Source: DAMCAP01 sp964370205
GTDB lineage: Bacteria > Bacillota > Clostridia > Oscillospirales > Ruminococcaceae
Reading direction: 5' to 3'
DNA: 61,242 nucleotides
NCBI GenBank assembly: GCA_964370205.1
Contig: CAYJIK010000003.1
Location: 1 to 61,242 of the forward strand
Positions 14,805 through 23,703 of this stretch are shown here, in pieces. Each line of letters starts with the position of its first letter. Within the stretch, counting starts at the first letter, position 1. The notes beneath the pieces are model-generated. The model searched no databases. It was not told the origin of the DNA and was given only the letters and a program-made list of their open reading frames with translations. A program made the translations under genes and the position numbers.

Positions 14805-15602
14805 CTATTCGCCTCTGTTGTATTTTTCAAGCGATGTACGTAACTTTCGTATAGCGGACGAGTGTATCTGCGACACCCTCGGCTCACTTACATTAAGCAC
14901 CACCGCTATCTCTTTCATGGACAACTCTTTTTCATAGTACAGCGATATAACAAGCTGTTCTTTATCTCTAAGATGTGTTATCGTCTCTTTTATTATACTA
15001 CTAAGTTCCGATCGTTGTAAAGTACTTTCCGGGCTTGCTTCGACACTTTTATCCTCCAAAGCAACCCTTTTCGCAAGTTCCTGCTCCTCCACGAGCATGT
15101 CAAGCGAAAGTACATTATGCATACTGCTATCACCAAGCACCTTAAGGTACTTCTCAAGCGTAAGCCCCATCTTCTGCGCTATCTCCAAATCGGTGGGGTG
15201 TCTCCCCAGTTCCGTATACAGCTCCGTGACCGCTCTGTCAATGTCCCTACCTGCCTTGCGCACAGAACGTGGTATCCAGTCCTGCTTACGTGCAAGGTCT
15301 ATTATCCGACCTCTTATGCGCAGTGAAGCATATGTCTCAAACTTGGCGTTTTTCTCGGGATCAAATCGCTCCACCGCTGACATCAGCGCTATAACTCCCT
15401 CGCTGATAATGTCGTCCACCTGTGCAAAGCTTGCGTAAACGCCTCTCATCTGCACCGCTATCGACTTTATAATGTAAGTATACCGCAGTACAATCTCTTC
15501 CAGCATCTCTTGGTTTTGTTCGTTTTGCTCCCTGTATAGCAGTATCAGTTCTTCACTTGGTAGCTTTGCGTATTTTCCTTGGGTTTCAGATAGTAAGGTC
15601 AT
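14805..15602 (-). CDS. fliA: Flagellar sigma factor sigma-28 (FliA/SigD)
   Basis: About 265 residues. Region 2 is seen in VLRYTYIIKSIAVQM..FAQVDDIISEGVIALMSAVERFDPEKNAKFETYASLRIRG, region 3 in DWIPRSVRKAGRDIDRAV, and the region 4 helix-turn-helix in ELSMKEIAVVLNVSEPRVSQIHSSAIRKL. It directs late flagellar and chemotaxis genes. I place the start at ATG 15602: the upstream GTG (15611) overlaps its own AAGGAGG site. A long G-run lies just upstream on the template strand. Confidence 0.94.
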   Translation of the reverse strand: MTLLSETQGKYAKLPSEELILLYREQNEQNQEMLEEIVLRYTYIIKSIAVQMRGVYASFAQVDDIISEGVIALMSAVERFDPEKNAKFETYASLRIRGRIIDLARKQDWIPRSVRKAGRDIDRAVTELYTELGRHPTDLEIAQKMGLTLEKYLKVLGDSSMHNVLSLDMLVEEQELAKRVALEDKSVEASPESTLQRSELSSIIKETITHLRDKEQLVISLYYEKELSMKEIAVVLNVSEPRVSQIHSSAIRKLRTSLEKYNRGE

Positions 15603-15620
15603 GCGGTACACCTCCTTTGC

Positions 15621-15670
15621 TGGGCTTGGGGGTGGGGTTGGTTGGGGGAGGGTGGGTGGGGGGACGGGCG
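15621..15670 (+). other. G-rich tract with G-quadruplex potential upstream of fliA
   Basis: At least six runs of three or more G with short loops on the plus strand, which is the template for fliA, starting about 18 nt upstream of the fliA start codon. Confidence 0.5.
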
Positions 15671-15802
15671 TTACTGGGGGCGTCAGGGAACGGTACAGTA
15701 TAGCACTTTCTGCCGTTCAGCCGTCAGGCTGCCCTCTTCCTCAAAAAGGGGGTTGGGTAGTGATAGGTTTATGTTCGACCTCTTCACGTCACGTGCGAGG
15801 CA

Positions 15803-15952
15803 TCACCCCCACCGCCACGTGATGGTGAGTTCCATCGTCGCCCCCACCTCGGCGGCGGAGCGTAACAGTTTGACCGCCCATACACCATCTTCACCCTTGG
15901 TAGAAAAGCGTTCAAACCGCTTATCTCCACTCGCCTGGGGTAGCGACAACAC
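15803..15952 (-). CDS. Candidate short ORF between flhA and fliA
   Basis: A 49-codon frame starting with GTG 15952, 17 nt after the flhA stop, and ending with TGA at 15803. The frame continues open upstream into the flhA end, so a TTG start there is also possible. The composition looks protein-like: mixed charge and hydrophobics (GDKRFERFSTKGEDG, VWAVKLLRSAAEVG, MELTITWRWG). This is where flhF/flhG would stand in Bacillus, but it is not similar to either. It could be a remnant or a small novel flagellar-locus protein. Confidence 0.35.
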   Translation of the reverse strand: MLSLPQASGDKRFERFSTKGEDGVWAVKLLRSAAEVGATMELTITWRWG

Positions 15953-15968
15953 CTTCCCAAAGTCCCCA

Positions 15969-18029
15969 CTACAATACAATATTCCCTACCGCCTGAATTT
16001 GAACGTTATTCGCTATCTCGTTAAAGGATAGCACATACACATTCGGGTAAAACTGCTCTATCAGCCTGTAGAAATAAATGCGTATAACATGACTGGTCAG
16101 CACAACAGGCGTACCGGATATTTCACTGAGTTTCTGCATTTCACTCATAAGCTGTGTGACTATCTTCTGGATAATATCAGGGCCGAGTGCCAGATATACG
16201 CCCTGCTCACTACGTGTCAGACTCGCCAGTATAACCTTTTCGACATCAGCATCCAGCGTTATAACCTTCAGTTGTCCATTATCGCAGAATCGGCGTGTTA
16301 TCGTCCTCTTCAGTGCTACACGTACATGCTCTGTTATCTGGTCAATATCCCGTGTGTTGGGGGACACGTCAATAACCGTCTCCAGTATCGTCCCCATGTC
16401 CTTTATCGGGATACCCTCTTTAAGCAGATTAGATAGTAGCTTTTGCAGTCCGCCATAAGATATAACAGCCGGTATAGCCTCCTCGACAAGTTCGGGGTTT
16501 AACTTCTTGAGGTTATCCACCATGCGCAGTATCTCTTGACGCCCCATAAGTTCATGGACATTCTTCTTAACAGTCTCAGACAGGTGAGTGACCATTACAG
16601 ACAGAGGGTCTATAACCGTGTAGCCATATATCTCCGCCAAATCCTTCTTGTCAGGCGTTATCCACTTAGACGGTATACCGTAAGCCGGCTCAATAGTATC
16701 AATACCATCAATCTGCCCGGCAGGAGTGGACGGCTCAAGCGCTAAGTAGTAGTCCACCAGTATCTCGCCCTTTGTAACTTCCTCGCCTTTTATCTTAATG
16801 ACATACTGATTAGCACTTAAATAGGAACTGTCCGACAGTCGCACCGACGGCACTACAAAGCCCATATCCTGCGCAAACTGTCGTCTAAATATGATAAGGC
16901 GGTTTATAAAGTTACCACCCATCGACTCGTCCACCATCGGGATAAGACTGTAGCCGAACTCCATCTCAATAGGCTCTATGTTCAGTAGATTGTATATGTT
17001 GTTTACGTCTTTAAAGTAATCGTTTTCGTCAAAATCCTGCGGTTCGGCTTGACCTCGCAGTGCCTCCTGCGCTTCAGCGGCGACACGCACCTTCTCCAGT
17101 GACTTAAGCCGCACGCCCAGAAATATCAGCCCTGTGGACAGCAGTACAGGTTGTACCTTAGGAGCGCCCGGTATCAGCATGATACACGCCATTATACCGC
17201 CTGCCATTATAAGCACGGTGGGCTGTGAAAAGAACTGCTTGGATACGTCTTCGTTAAGGCTTCCGTCCGACACGGCACGGGTGACTATCATACCTGTCGC
17301 CACCGATATGAGCAGTGCCGGTATCTGGCTTACAAGTCCGTCGCCTATCGTCGCTATCGAGTAGACGCTAAGTACTTCGCTAAACGGCATACCGCCTTCT
17401 ACTGCGCCTATAATAACCCCTGCGACAAAGTTGATTATCGTGATGATGATGGACAGTATCGCGTCGCCCTTTACTATCTTGGTAGCACCGTCCATCGCTC
17501 CGTAGAAGTCCGCTTCCTTTTGGATGTTGTGTCGGCGCTGTCTCGCTTCCTGCTCGGTTATAAGCCCCGAGCTGAGGTCTGCGTCAATAGCCATCTGCTT
17601 ACCGGGCATAGCGTCCAGAGTAAACCTTGCGGCGACTTCCGCTACACGCTCCGCACCCTTCGTGATAACTATAAACTGCACCAATACAATGATAATAAAG
17701 ATAATAACACCGACAACGATATTCCCCTGTAGCACAAAGCTACCGAATGTCGCTATAACTGCGCCTGCCGACCCCTGCTCTGTCAATATAAGCCTTGTGG
17801 ACGATATATTAAGCGCTAGCCTAAACAGTGTCGTAATAAGTAGTAGCGACGGAAATATCGAAAACTCAAGCGCTTCTCTTATGTACATTGTCATCAGCAG
17901 TATGATAAGTGCTATCGTTATGTTGATAACAAACATCATATCCAGTAAAAACGGGTTTAGTGGGACAATCAAAAACGTGACCACCACTATAACAAACACC
18001 GCTACAATATTATTCATTATACTTTTCAT
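15969..18029 (-). CDS. flhA: Flagellar export protein FlhA
   Basis: About 686 residues from ATG 18029 (GTG 18041 is an alternative; no convincing Shine-Dalgarno supports either). FlhA is the large inner-membrane component of the type III export gate. It has about eight membrane helices in the first 320 residues, with the cytoplasmic FHIPEP-family loop (DLSSGLITEQEARQRRHNIQKEADFYGAMDGATKIVKGD) between them, and a soluble C-terminal domain of four subdomains that docks chaperone-cargo complexes. It follows flhB after a 160-nt spacer. Confidence 0.95.
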   Translation of the reverse strand: MKSIMNNIVAVFVIVVVTFLIVPLNPFLLDMMFVINITIALIILLMTMYIREALEFSIFPSLLLITTLFRLALNISSTRLILTEQGSAGAVIATFGSFVLQGNIVVGVIIFIIIVLVQFIVITKGAERVAEVAARFTLDAMPGKQMAIDADLSSGLITEQEARQRRHNIQKEADFYGAMDGATKIVKGDAILSIIITIINFVAGVIIGAVEGGMPFSEVLSVYSIATIGDGLVSQIPALLISVATGMIVTRAVSDGSLNEDVSKQFFSQPTVLIMAGGIMACIMLIPGAPKVQPVLLSTGLIFLGVRLKSLEKVRVAAEAQEALRGQAEPQDFDENDYFKDVNNIYNLLNIEPIEMEFGYSLIPMVDESMGGNFINRLIIFRRQFAQDMGFVVPSVRLSDSSYLSANQYVIKIKGEEVTKGEILVDYYLALEPSTPAGQIDGIDTIEPAYGIPSKWITPDKKDLAEIYGYTVIDPLSVMVTHLSETVKKNVHELMGRQEILRMVDNLKKLNPELVEEAIPAVISYGGLQKLLSNLLKEGIPIKDMGTILETVIDVSPNTRDIDQITEHVRVALKRTITRRFCDNGQLKVITLDADVEKVILASLTRSEQGVYLALGPDIIQKIVTQLMSEMQKLSEISGTPVVLTSHVIRIYFYRLIEQFYPNVYVLSFNEIANNVQIQAVGNIVL

Positions 18030-18189
18030 ATCAATGACCACGCACGGAGCAAACCGTTTTGTTCGTTATGCAAGTTTCGCTCCGCCTTTCATTGTTTTTG
18101 CTGTCCTGACACTTTCTGAGCGCAGGGCTTATTTTCTCTTAGTAAATATGGAGGAGAGTTGCGACAGTTAATGTAGATATGGGTAATCG

Positions 18190-19272
18190 CTAGTTTATAA
18201 GCGATGTAGTATTTTTCTTCTTCTGCCTAAGAGTGAACACAACAGCCATAACCTCAGCAACTGCGTTATACAGCTCCATCGGTATCTCTCGCTCTAAGTC
18301 CACCGAGGCATACAGGGCACGTGCAAGCATCACATTCTCGGTGACAAACACGCCATTTTCCTCCGCAACCTCTATTATCTTCTTCGCCACAAGGTCTTGA
18401 CCTTTCGCCACAACTATCGGGGCTCCGTTCTTTTCCGTGTCGTACTTTAGCGCCACGGCGTAGTGGGTCGGGTTCTTTATAACCACGTCCGCTGACGGCA
18501 CCTGTTGCATCATTCTGGTCATAGCCATCTGGCGTTGCTTTTGCTTTATCTTACCCTTAACCTGTGGGTCACCTTCAAGTTGTTTATACTCCTCTTTTAT
18601 GTCATGCTTTGACATCTTAATCTGCTCTTCATACTCCCACCACTGGTAGAGATAATCAAGAGCCGCCACAAAGACGAATATCACAATAACGCTTGTTACT
18701 AGTTCCATCATGGCGCTAAACAGGAACATGCACGCCGACATAAGGTCTTGCGTGAGCGTGTTTGCAATCGGGACAAGCTGGTCTATATAAAAGTCGTACA
18801 GTATAAACCCTATGATTGATATCTTAACAAGCCCCTTGAGTATCTCAACAAAACTGCGCTTTGAAAACATCTTGCCAAAGCCCTGTATCGGGTTCATGCG
18901 TGAAAACTTGGGCTTTAACGCCTCGCCCGAGAACACAAACCTAGTCTGCGCCCCCGTGACTATTATGCTAACCACCATGGACATAAGCAGTATCGGCAGA
19001 CCCACAATAGCGAAGACGGTGATAAAGTCATAGAATATCACGTTCATCACGCTCTCTGTTATGGTGATTGTACTGCCAATGTAGCCCATCTGGTTGTATA
19101 TGTAGTTGCTTAGGGTGCTGTAGATTGTCGGGAACATAAACTCTATAAAGTAGAACACGCAGAGCAGTGAGAGGACGCTGGTTACGTCCTTACTGGTAAA
19201 GACATTACCCTTTTTTCGTTCGTCTCGCCGCTTTTTGGGCGTCGCCCGTTCGGTTTTAGACTCTCCCGCCAA
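18190..19272 (-). CDS. flhB: Flagellar export switch protein FlhB
   Basis: About 360 residues. It starts L/M-AGESKTERATPKKRRDERKKG, which is the standard FlhB start, so I choose TTG 19272 with AAAGGTGG 8 nt upstream over the in-frame GTGs. Four membrane helices are followed by the cytoplasmic domain with the autocleavage motif NPTH at about residue 267 (DVVIKNPTHYAVAL). Cleavage there switches export from hook to filament substrates. It lies between fliR and flhA, the usual order. Confidence 0.95.
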   Translation of the reverse strand: MAGESKTERATPKKRRDERKKGNVFTSKDVTSVLSLLCVFYFIEFMFPTIYSTLSNYIYNQMGYIGSTITITESVMNVIFYDFITVFAIVGLPILLMSMVVSIIVTGAQTRFVFSGEALKPKFSRMNPIQGFGKMFSKRSFVEILKGLVKISIIGFILYDFYIDQLVPIANTLTQDLMSACMFLFSAMMELVTSVIVIFVFVAALDYLYQWWEYEEQIKMSKHDIKEEYKQLEGDPQVKGKIKQKQRQMAMTRMMQQVPSADVVIKNPTHYAVALKYDTEKNGAPIVVAKGQDLVAKKIIEVAEENGVFVTENVMLARALYASVDLEREIPMELYNAVAEVMAVVFTLRQKKKNTTSLIN

Positions 19273-19330
19273 CTTCACCACCACCTTTTAGAGACAAATT
19301 TGCGCACGCCGTTAGCTTAGTAATGAGACA

Positions 19331-20128
19331 TCACATTGTTGGCGGCGTGTTAGACATAAGCACCATTATCGACTCAATAGAGCCAAACAGGTTTTCTATA
19401 AGGCTTTCCAGAAATCTAAGTATCGGTGTAAACATGATAAACATAATGGCAAGTCCGACAAGGAGCTTACCTTGGATGTTTACCACGAACACGTTGATCT
19501 GCGGTATCGCTTTCATAAGCATACCCACACCTGCTTCAAGCAGTAGCTCGATGCACATTATCGGCAGGGCAAGTTTTACCCCCATGATAGTACACTGTGC
19601 AAACGCTGAAAGCATCGCTGTGGACACCTCCGACCCAACACTCCCTCCGAGGTACGGTATTATGCGGTAGGAGTGCATGAAAAGCAGTATGAGGTTAAGG
19701 TATGCGCCACTTGAGAAAAACAGAAATATAAAAAGTATGTTGTAGTAAGTACCGCTCAGCGATACCGACATATTCGACTGCGGGTCGTACACCTTAGACA
19801 TACTAAGACCCATCTGGACGTCGATAATCTCGCCCCCGAATATGATAACATACGTAAACAGCTCTACAAAAAAGCCCATGACAAACCCGATTGCAAGCTC
19901 TGTCACCCCCACAACGCCAAACTGAAGGAATGACGTTGGGATAAACACTATCTCATTCCCCACCGCCGCAAACACCACCAGTGAAAAGGTGACTATCATG
20001 CCGGCACGTATTATGGCTGGGATGGTTCGCCTGCCGAAAATGGAGTTGAAGAGTATACAGCCGCTCATACGGATAAGTACAAGTCCGAACGCTGCGGCAT
20101 TTGACAACAACAGCGCAGAAACGTCCAT
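19331..20128 (-). CDS. fliR: Flagellar export protein FliR
   Basis: About 265 residues, almost entirely hydrophobic, with about six membrane helices; part of the FliP5Q4R1 export gate. The N-terminus MDVSALLLSNAAAFGLVLIRMSGC and the segment SIFGRRTIPAIIRAGMIV are typical. ATG 20128 is supported by AAAGG 8 nt upstream; the longer frame from 20191 adds 21 poor residues. It follows fliQ by about 115 nt. Confidence 0.93.
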   Translation of the reverse strand: MDVSALLLSNAAAFGLVLIRMSGCILFNSIFGRRTIPAIIRAGMIVTFSLVVFAAVGNEIVFIPTSFLQFGVVGVTELAIGFVMGFFVELFTYVIIFGGEIIDVQMGLSMSKVYDPQSNMSVSLSGTYYNILFIFLFFSSGAYLNLILLFMHSYRIIPYLGGSVGSEVSTAMLSAFAQCTIMGVKLALPIMCIELLLEAGVGMLMKAIPQINVFVVNIQGKLLVGLAIMFIMFTPILRFLESLIENLFGSIESIMVLMSNTPPTM

Positions 20129-20244
20129 CTGTAAACCTTTGCAAAATGGCGGTGACCTTGCTGTCATCCGCTGCTCACTTTGCCCTTTCAAGTATTTTCG
20201 CCTGGAGTAGCTTAATAATTGCGCCGGTTATAGCGTCAATTTCG

Positions 20245-20514
20245 TCACCATGTCATTGCATCGAAGATAAGCATGGTAAAATCGCTTAATGTGTCCATCA
20301 TCCAACCGCCGAGCGCAAGCATTACGAGAGCAATGAAGAACAGTTTCGGGACGAAGGTGATGGTCTGCTCGTGAATCTGGGTTGCCGCTTGGAAGATGGA
20401 TATTATCAGTCCCACCGACATACTGAGTAGCAGTATGGGAGCGGCAAGTTGAGCGGCGACAAGCATACCTGTCTGCATGACTTGAGAAGCTTCACTGGCT
20501 GTCATAATGGTCAC
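20245..20514 (-). CDS. fliQ: Flagellar export protein FliQ
   Basis: 89 residues, normal length. Two membrane helices (LVAAQLAAPILLLSMSVGLIISIFQAATQIHEQT and LFFIALVMLALGGWMMDTL) carry the strongly conserved Q-A-x-T-Q-I-x-E-Q-T loop. ATG 20514 has AAAGGAG upstream. It is part of the export gate with FliP and FliR. Confidence 0.95.
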   Translation of the reverse strand: MTIMTASEASQVMQTGMLVAAQLAAPILLLSMSVGLIISIFQAATQIHEQTITFVPKLFFIALVMLALGGWMMDTLSDFTMLIFDAMTW

Positions 20515-20574
20515 TCCTTTCGGTAATAGCTGTCGTTCGTTACTTTGTAGGGACAGTTACGTTGCTGTAGGTCA

Positions 20575-21291
20575 TCATCCCGTAAAACTAATCACAATAG
20601 AGCTAAACAACATCTCCCATCCGTTCACCACTATAAACAGCAAAAGCTTAAACGGCATCGCTATCATAGCAGGCGGTAGCATTATCATACCCACCGACAT
20701 CAGCGTCGACGACACGACTATATCTATCAGCAAAAACGGTATGTATAAAAGAAACCCCATCGTGAACGCACGTGATAGCTCACTGGTCATAAACGCAGGC
20801 ACTACCACCATAAGTGACAGTTCATTAGCCTCTGCGTCATTCGCAGGTCGTGGTGTTTCGGAAAAGTCTAAAAATAAATTAAGAGCATCAATATCCGTTT
20901 GACGGAGCATAAAACTCCTGAGGGGATCAGACGCTCTGTCGATCGCAACCTCAAGCGTTATCTCCTCGTTTACATACGGCTCGTATGCCACCTCGTTTAT
21001 CTCGGTCAAGGTTGGTTGCATTATAAACAATGTCAAAAAAATCGCAATACCCACCAGCACCATGTTCGGCGGTGTCTGCTGTGTACCCATTGCACTACGT
21101 AAAAACGATATGACGATGATAGTCCTGGTAAAGGACGTCATCATTATCAGTATAGACGGCAACAGCGAAACAACGGTAAGTAGCACCACTATCTCAAGCG
21201 TCTGTAAGGTATCTCCATTTATATTTACCAGAGCAGCATCCATCAGCATTATGAAAAAGGGGCACACAGCCTTCCTTTTCCGCTCCTTCAT
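20575..21291 (-). CDS. fliP: Flagellar export protein FliP
   Basis: 238 residues; the major export-gate subunit. A short N-terminal hydrophobic segment is followed by LPSILIMMTSFTRTIIVISFLRSAMGTQQTPPN, which is the FliP signature, a periplasmic loop of about 70 residues and C-terminal helices with PFLLIDIVVSSTLMSVGMIMLPPAMIAMPFKLLLFI. The true start may be an internal Met (residue 15 or 17); no strong Shine-Dalgarno decides it. Confidence 0.94.
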   Translation of the reverse strand: MKERKRKAVCPFFIMLMDAALVNINGDTLQTLEIVVLLTVVSLLPSILIMMTSFTRTIIVISFLRSAMGTQQTPPNMVLVGIAIFLTLFIMQPTLTEINEVAYEPYVNEEITLEVAIDRASDPLRSFMLRQTDIDALNLFLDFSETPRPANDAEANELSLMVVVPAFMTSELSRAFTMGFLLYIPFLLIDIVVSSTLMSVGMIMLPPAMIAMPFKLLLFIVVNGWEMLFSSIVISFTG

Positions 21292-21513
21292 TAAGATTTA
21301 TGTAGTCGCACAGTTATGGTACATTCACCGACTACGTTAAAAGTCCTGCAAAGAACCGAACTGAAAGGCATACGAAGTTTTATAAAGCCACGAGGTCAAA
21401 ATCAGTCCCTTGCAAAGAATTAAATAAAGGCGGCAAGCACCCCATATATACTCCGAAGAGCAACACGTCCGTTCTGTGTCCTCGAAAATCACATTACAAC
21501 GGACAAGCCACCC

Positions 21514-21852
21514 CTACATCCCCTCGTCACGCTTCTTCAGCACTCCACCCAAGATGTCCTTGAAATCAGGTGGGACTGCCTGTGGGGGTATGTCGTCAAG
21601 TTCATCGGGGTCAAGTTCGGTGAGCATGGTGATACCACCGGACGCCACCCCCAAAAGGTAGTGACGCTCGCCTATCTTCACGATAAGCAGTGAGCGCTCC
21701 GCTCCCACCGATACCTTGTCCACAATGCTCATATACCGTGTGGTAGCGGCTTTACCGCTCGCCCCTCCGACATATCTGCTAAACAGGTAGGCAGCGTAGA
21801 TGACACCAACCACCGCCACAAGCGAAAATATCAGCGACAGTATATCTCCCAT
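21514..21852 (-). CDS. fliO: Flagellar biosynthesis protein FliO/FliZ
   Basis: 112 residues with one N-terminal membrane helix (ILSLIFSLVAVVGVIYAAYLFSRYV) and a small cytoplasmic domain with VDKVSVGAERSLLIVKIGERHYLLGVASGGITML, the FliO family pattern. FliO helps assemble the FliP ring. ATG 21852 is preceded by GGAGG. It lies between cheY and fliP as in other Bacillota. Confidence 0.9.
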   Translation of the reverse strand: MGDILSLIFSLVAVVGVIYAAYLFSRYVGGASGKAATTRYMSIVDKVSVGAERSLLIVKIGERHYLLGVASGGITMLTELDPDELDDIPPQAVPPDFKDILGGVLKKRDEGM

Positions 21853-21962
21853 AGGTTTTCCTCCAAGCCGCCCTACGGCGTCAGATTTAGGGGCTGTGTA
21901 TAAGGGGTTATATCACAAAGAGGTAGCACCACTGCCCACCTCTTTGTAACACTTTTAAAAAT

Positions 21963-22322
21963 CTAACCCACTATACCTTGCACTGTCTTAAGTATTCTGT
22001 CCGGTTTAAAAGGCTTTACAACAAAGTCTTTAGCGCCCGACTTTATAGCTTCGATAACCATCGACTCCTGTCCCATAGCAGAACACATTACGATGTTCGC
22101 ATTAGGGTCGGCGGCTCTTATGGTTTTTAGTGCTTCTAACCCGTCCATGTTAGGCATGGTTATGTCCATAATCACTAGATCGGGCTTTAGCTCGTTGTAC
22201 TTCTCCACCGCCTGCAAGCCGTCAGCCGCTTCATGTAGATCCGTGTAACCGTTTTTGCTCAAAGTATCTTTTACCATCATACGCATAAACGCTGCGTCGT
22301 CCACCAGTAGAATTTTAGCCAT
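21963..22322 (-). CDS. cheY: Chemotaxis response regulator CheY
   Basis: 119-residue single receiver domain. The acidic pair is D8/D9, the phospho-acceptor D53 in LVIMDITMPNMDG, then the conserved Ser in VMCSAMGQ and Lys in FVVKPFKP. CheY-P binds FliM/FliY to bias rotation. It sits directly after fliY, 14 nt downstream of its stop, behind AAGGAG, and is probably translated from the same message. Confidence 0.95.
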   Translation of the reverse strand: MAKILLVDDAAFMRMMVKDTLSKNGYTDLHEAADGLQAVEKYNELKPDLVIMDITMPNMDGLEALKTIRAADPNANIVMCSAMGQESMVIEAIKSGAKDFVVKPFKPDRILKTVQGIVG

Positions 22323-22336
22323 AGTTATAGCACTCC

Positions 22337-23584
22337 TTATTTGTTGTTATTACCTATTAAAAAGTCACCTTTTTTTATGATCTCAGTTATGCGAACACCG
22401 AAGGAGTCGTCCACTACAACAACATCACCTTTGGCCACGCATTGACCGTTTACAAATATATCCACTTGCTCTCCTGCAAGCTTATCAAGCACAACCAGTG
22501 TGCCTTGCGAAAACTCCAGTATCTCCTTGACAGGCTTTTTCGTCCGTCCAATCTCGGCAGACACCTGTAACGAGACCCCCATAATAAGGTCAAGATTTGC
22601 CGACTGCTCCTCGTTTAGCGACGCCGCTGTAAGTCTGCTCTGGTCGAAGGTCATATGCTCCATCGGAGAAACATTGTATACCCTCGGCTCGACTGCGGGA
22701 CGTGCATATGGGTCGGGTTGAGGTGCAGGTGGCATAAACCCCTGCGGTGGATATCCATAGTATGGCGGCGGATATCCCGGCTGGCCTTCCATCCCCATCG
22801 GTGGTGCTGTAGGCTGTGCCGGCATCGGGGGTGGTGTCGGTGCAACCTCTGCCATCGGGGCAGGCGCTGCAGGGACAGGCACAGGAGTCGGTGCAGGAGC
22901 AGGTGCTACAGGCGCAGCCACTGCCACAGGCTGTTCCACTACAGGCTGCGGTGCCGCCTGTGGTACCTCTTCAGGTACATCCTCCATACCGGAAAGCGAG
23001 AATGCGGAAATAATCCTCTTCGCCAAGCTAACAGGCATTATGTTCATAAACTCGCTGTTTACAGTAGGTTCTATTGTCAAATGGAACTTTACTATAACCA
23101 TCGGGTCGTCACCGGGGAAGAATTTGTCCTTAAACTGGTCGGGATTTTCCACTCCGTAAGCTGTGGGAGTGGAAATGTTTACAGGCTCTCCTAAGAAATC
23201 CGCAAGCGCTGTGGACGATGCGCCCATCATCTGGTTCATAACCTCGCACACAGCGGACAGGTAGAGCTCGTTGAGCTCAAAGTCCTCCATGGCTATCTCG
23301 GTCATCATGAGCTTTTCCACTATAGCTTTAACATCGCTCCGCTTAAGAAGCATGATGTTATCTCCGCTCAAGCCCTCAACGTATGTAATCTCTACCGCCA
23401 CCGCAGGGTCCAGCTCGCCAAAGCTAAACTCATCTTTTTGCATCACCACTACGGTGGGGGTGGTGATATCCACTCGTGTATCAAGCATATTGGAGATAGC
23501 TGTTGCAGAAGCGCCCAGGCTTATGTTTAATATCTCGCCTATGGCATCTATCTCCATTGCATTAAACAAACTGTCATATTTCAT
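22337..23584 (-). CDS. fliY: Flagellar motor switch phosphatase FliY (FliN family)
   Basis: 415 residues; C-ring protein that also removes phosphate from CheY-P. The N-terminal CheC-like part has both E-x2-N motifs (GEILNISLGASATAIS and CEVMNQMMGASSTALA). A Pro/Ala/Met-rich linker (about residues 210-310) includes repeats of P-x-P and GYPPPYYGYPPQG. The C-terminal FliN/SpoA domain reads IMGVSLQVSAEIGRTKKPVKEILEFSQGTLVVLDKLAGEQVDIFVNG. ATG 23584 has GAAAGGGTG upstream, directly beside the assembly gap. FliN and FliY functions are combined here. Confidence 0.95.
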   Translation of the reverse strand: MKYDSLFNAMEIDAIGEILNISLGASATAISNMLDTRVDITTPTVVVMQKDEFSFGELDPAVAVEITYVEGLSGDNIMLLKRSDVKAIVEKLMMTEIAMEDFELNELYLSAVCEVMNQMMGASSTALADFLGEPVNISTPTAYGVENPDQFKDKFFPGDDPMVIVKFHLTIEPTVNSEFMNIMPVSLAKRIISAFSLSGMEDVPEEVPQAAPQPVVEQPVAVAAPVAPAPAPTPVPVPAAPAPMAEVAPTPPPMPAQPTAPPMGMEGQPGYPPPYYGYPPQGFMPPAPQPDPYARPAVEPRVYNVSPMEHMTFDQSRLTAASLNEEQSANLDLIMGVSLQVSAEIGRTKKPVKEILEFSQGTLVVLDKLAGEQVDIFVNGQCVAKGDVVVVDDSFGVRITEIIKKGDFLIGNNNK

Positions 23585-23598
23585 TAAAACACCCTTTC

Positions 23599-23698
23599 NN
23601 NNNNNNNNNNNNNNNNNNNNNNNNNNNNNNNNNNNNNNNNNNNNNNNNNNNNNNNNNNNNNNNNNNNNNNNNNNNNNNNNNNNNNNNNNNNNNNNNNN
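23599..23698. other. Assembly gap (100 N)
   Basis: Exactly 100 N between the fliY ribosome site and the fliM stop. It is a placeholder, so its true length and content are unknown. Confidence 0.95.
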
Positions 23699-23703
23699 AC
23701 CGC

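Noticed and set aside
15784..15969. 61-residue minus frame in the flhA-fliA gap
   Set aside because: Arg/Pro/Gly-rich, out of step with codon bias; the alternative frame 15803-15952 looks more protein-like.
22655..23194. 179-residue plus frame opposite fliY
   Set aside because: Cys/Arg/His-rich shadow of the Pro/Ala linker.
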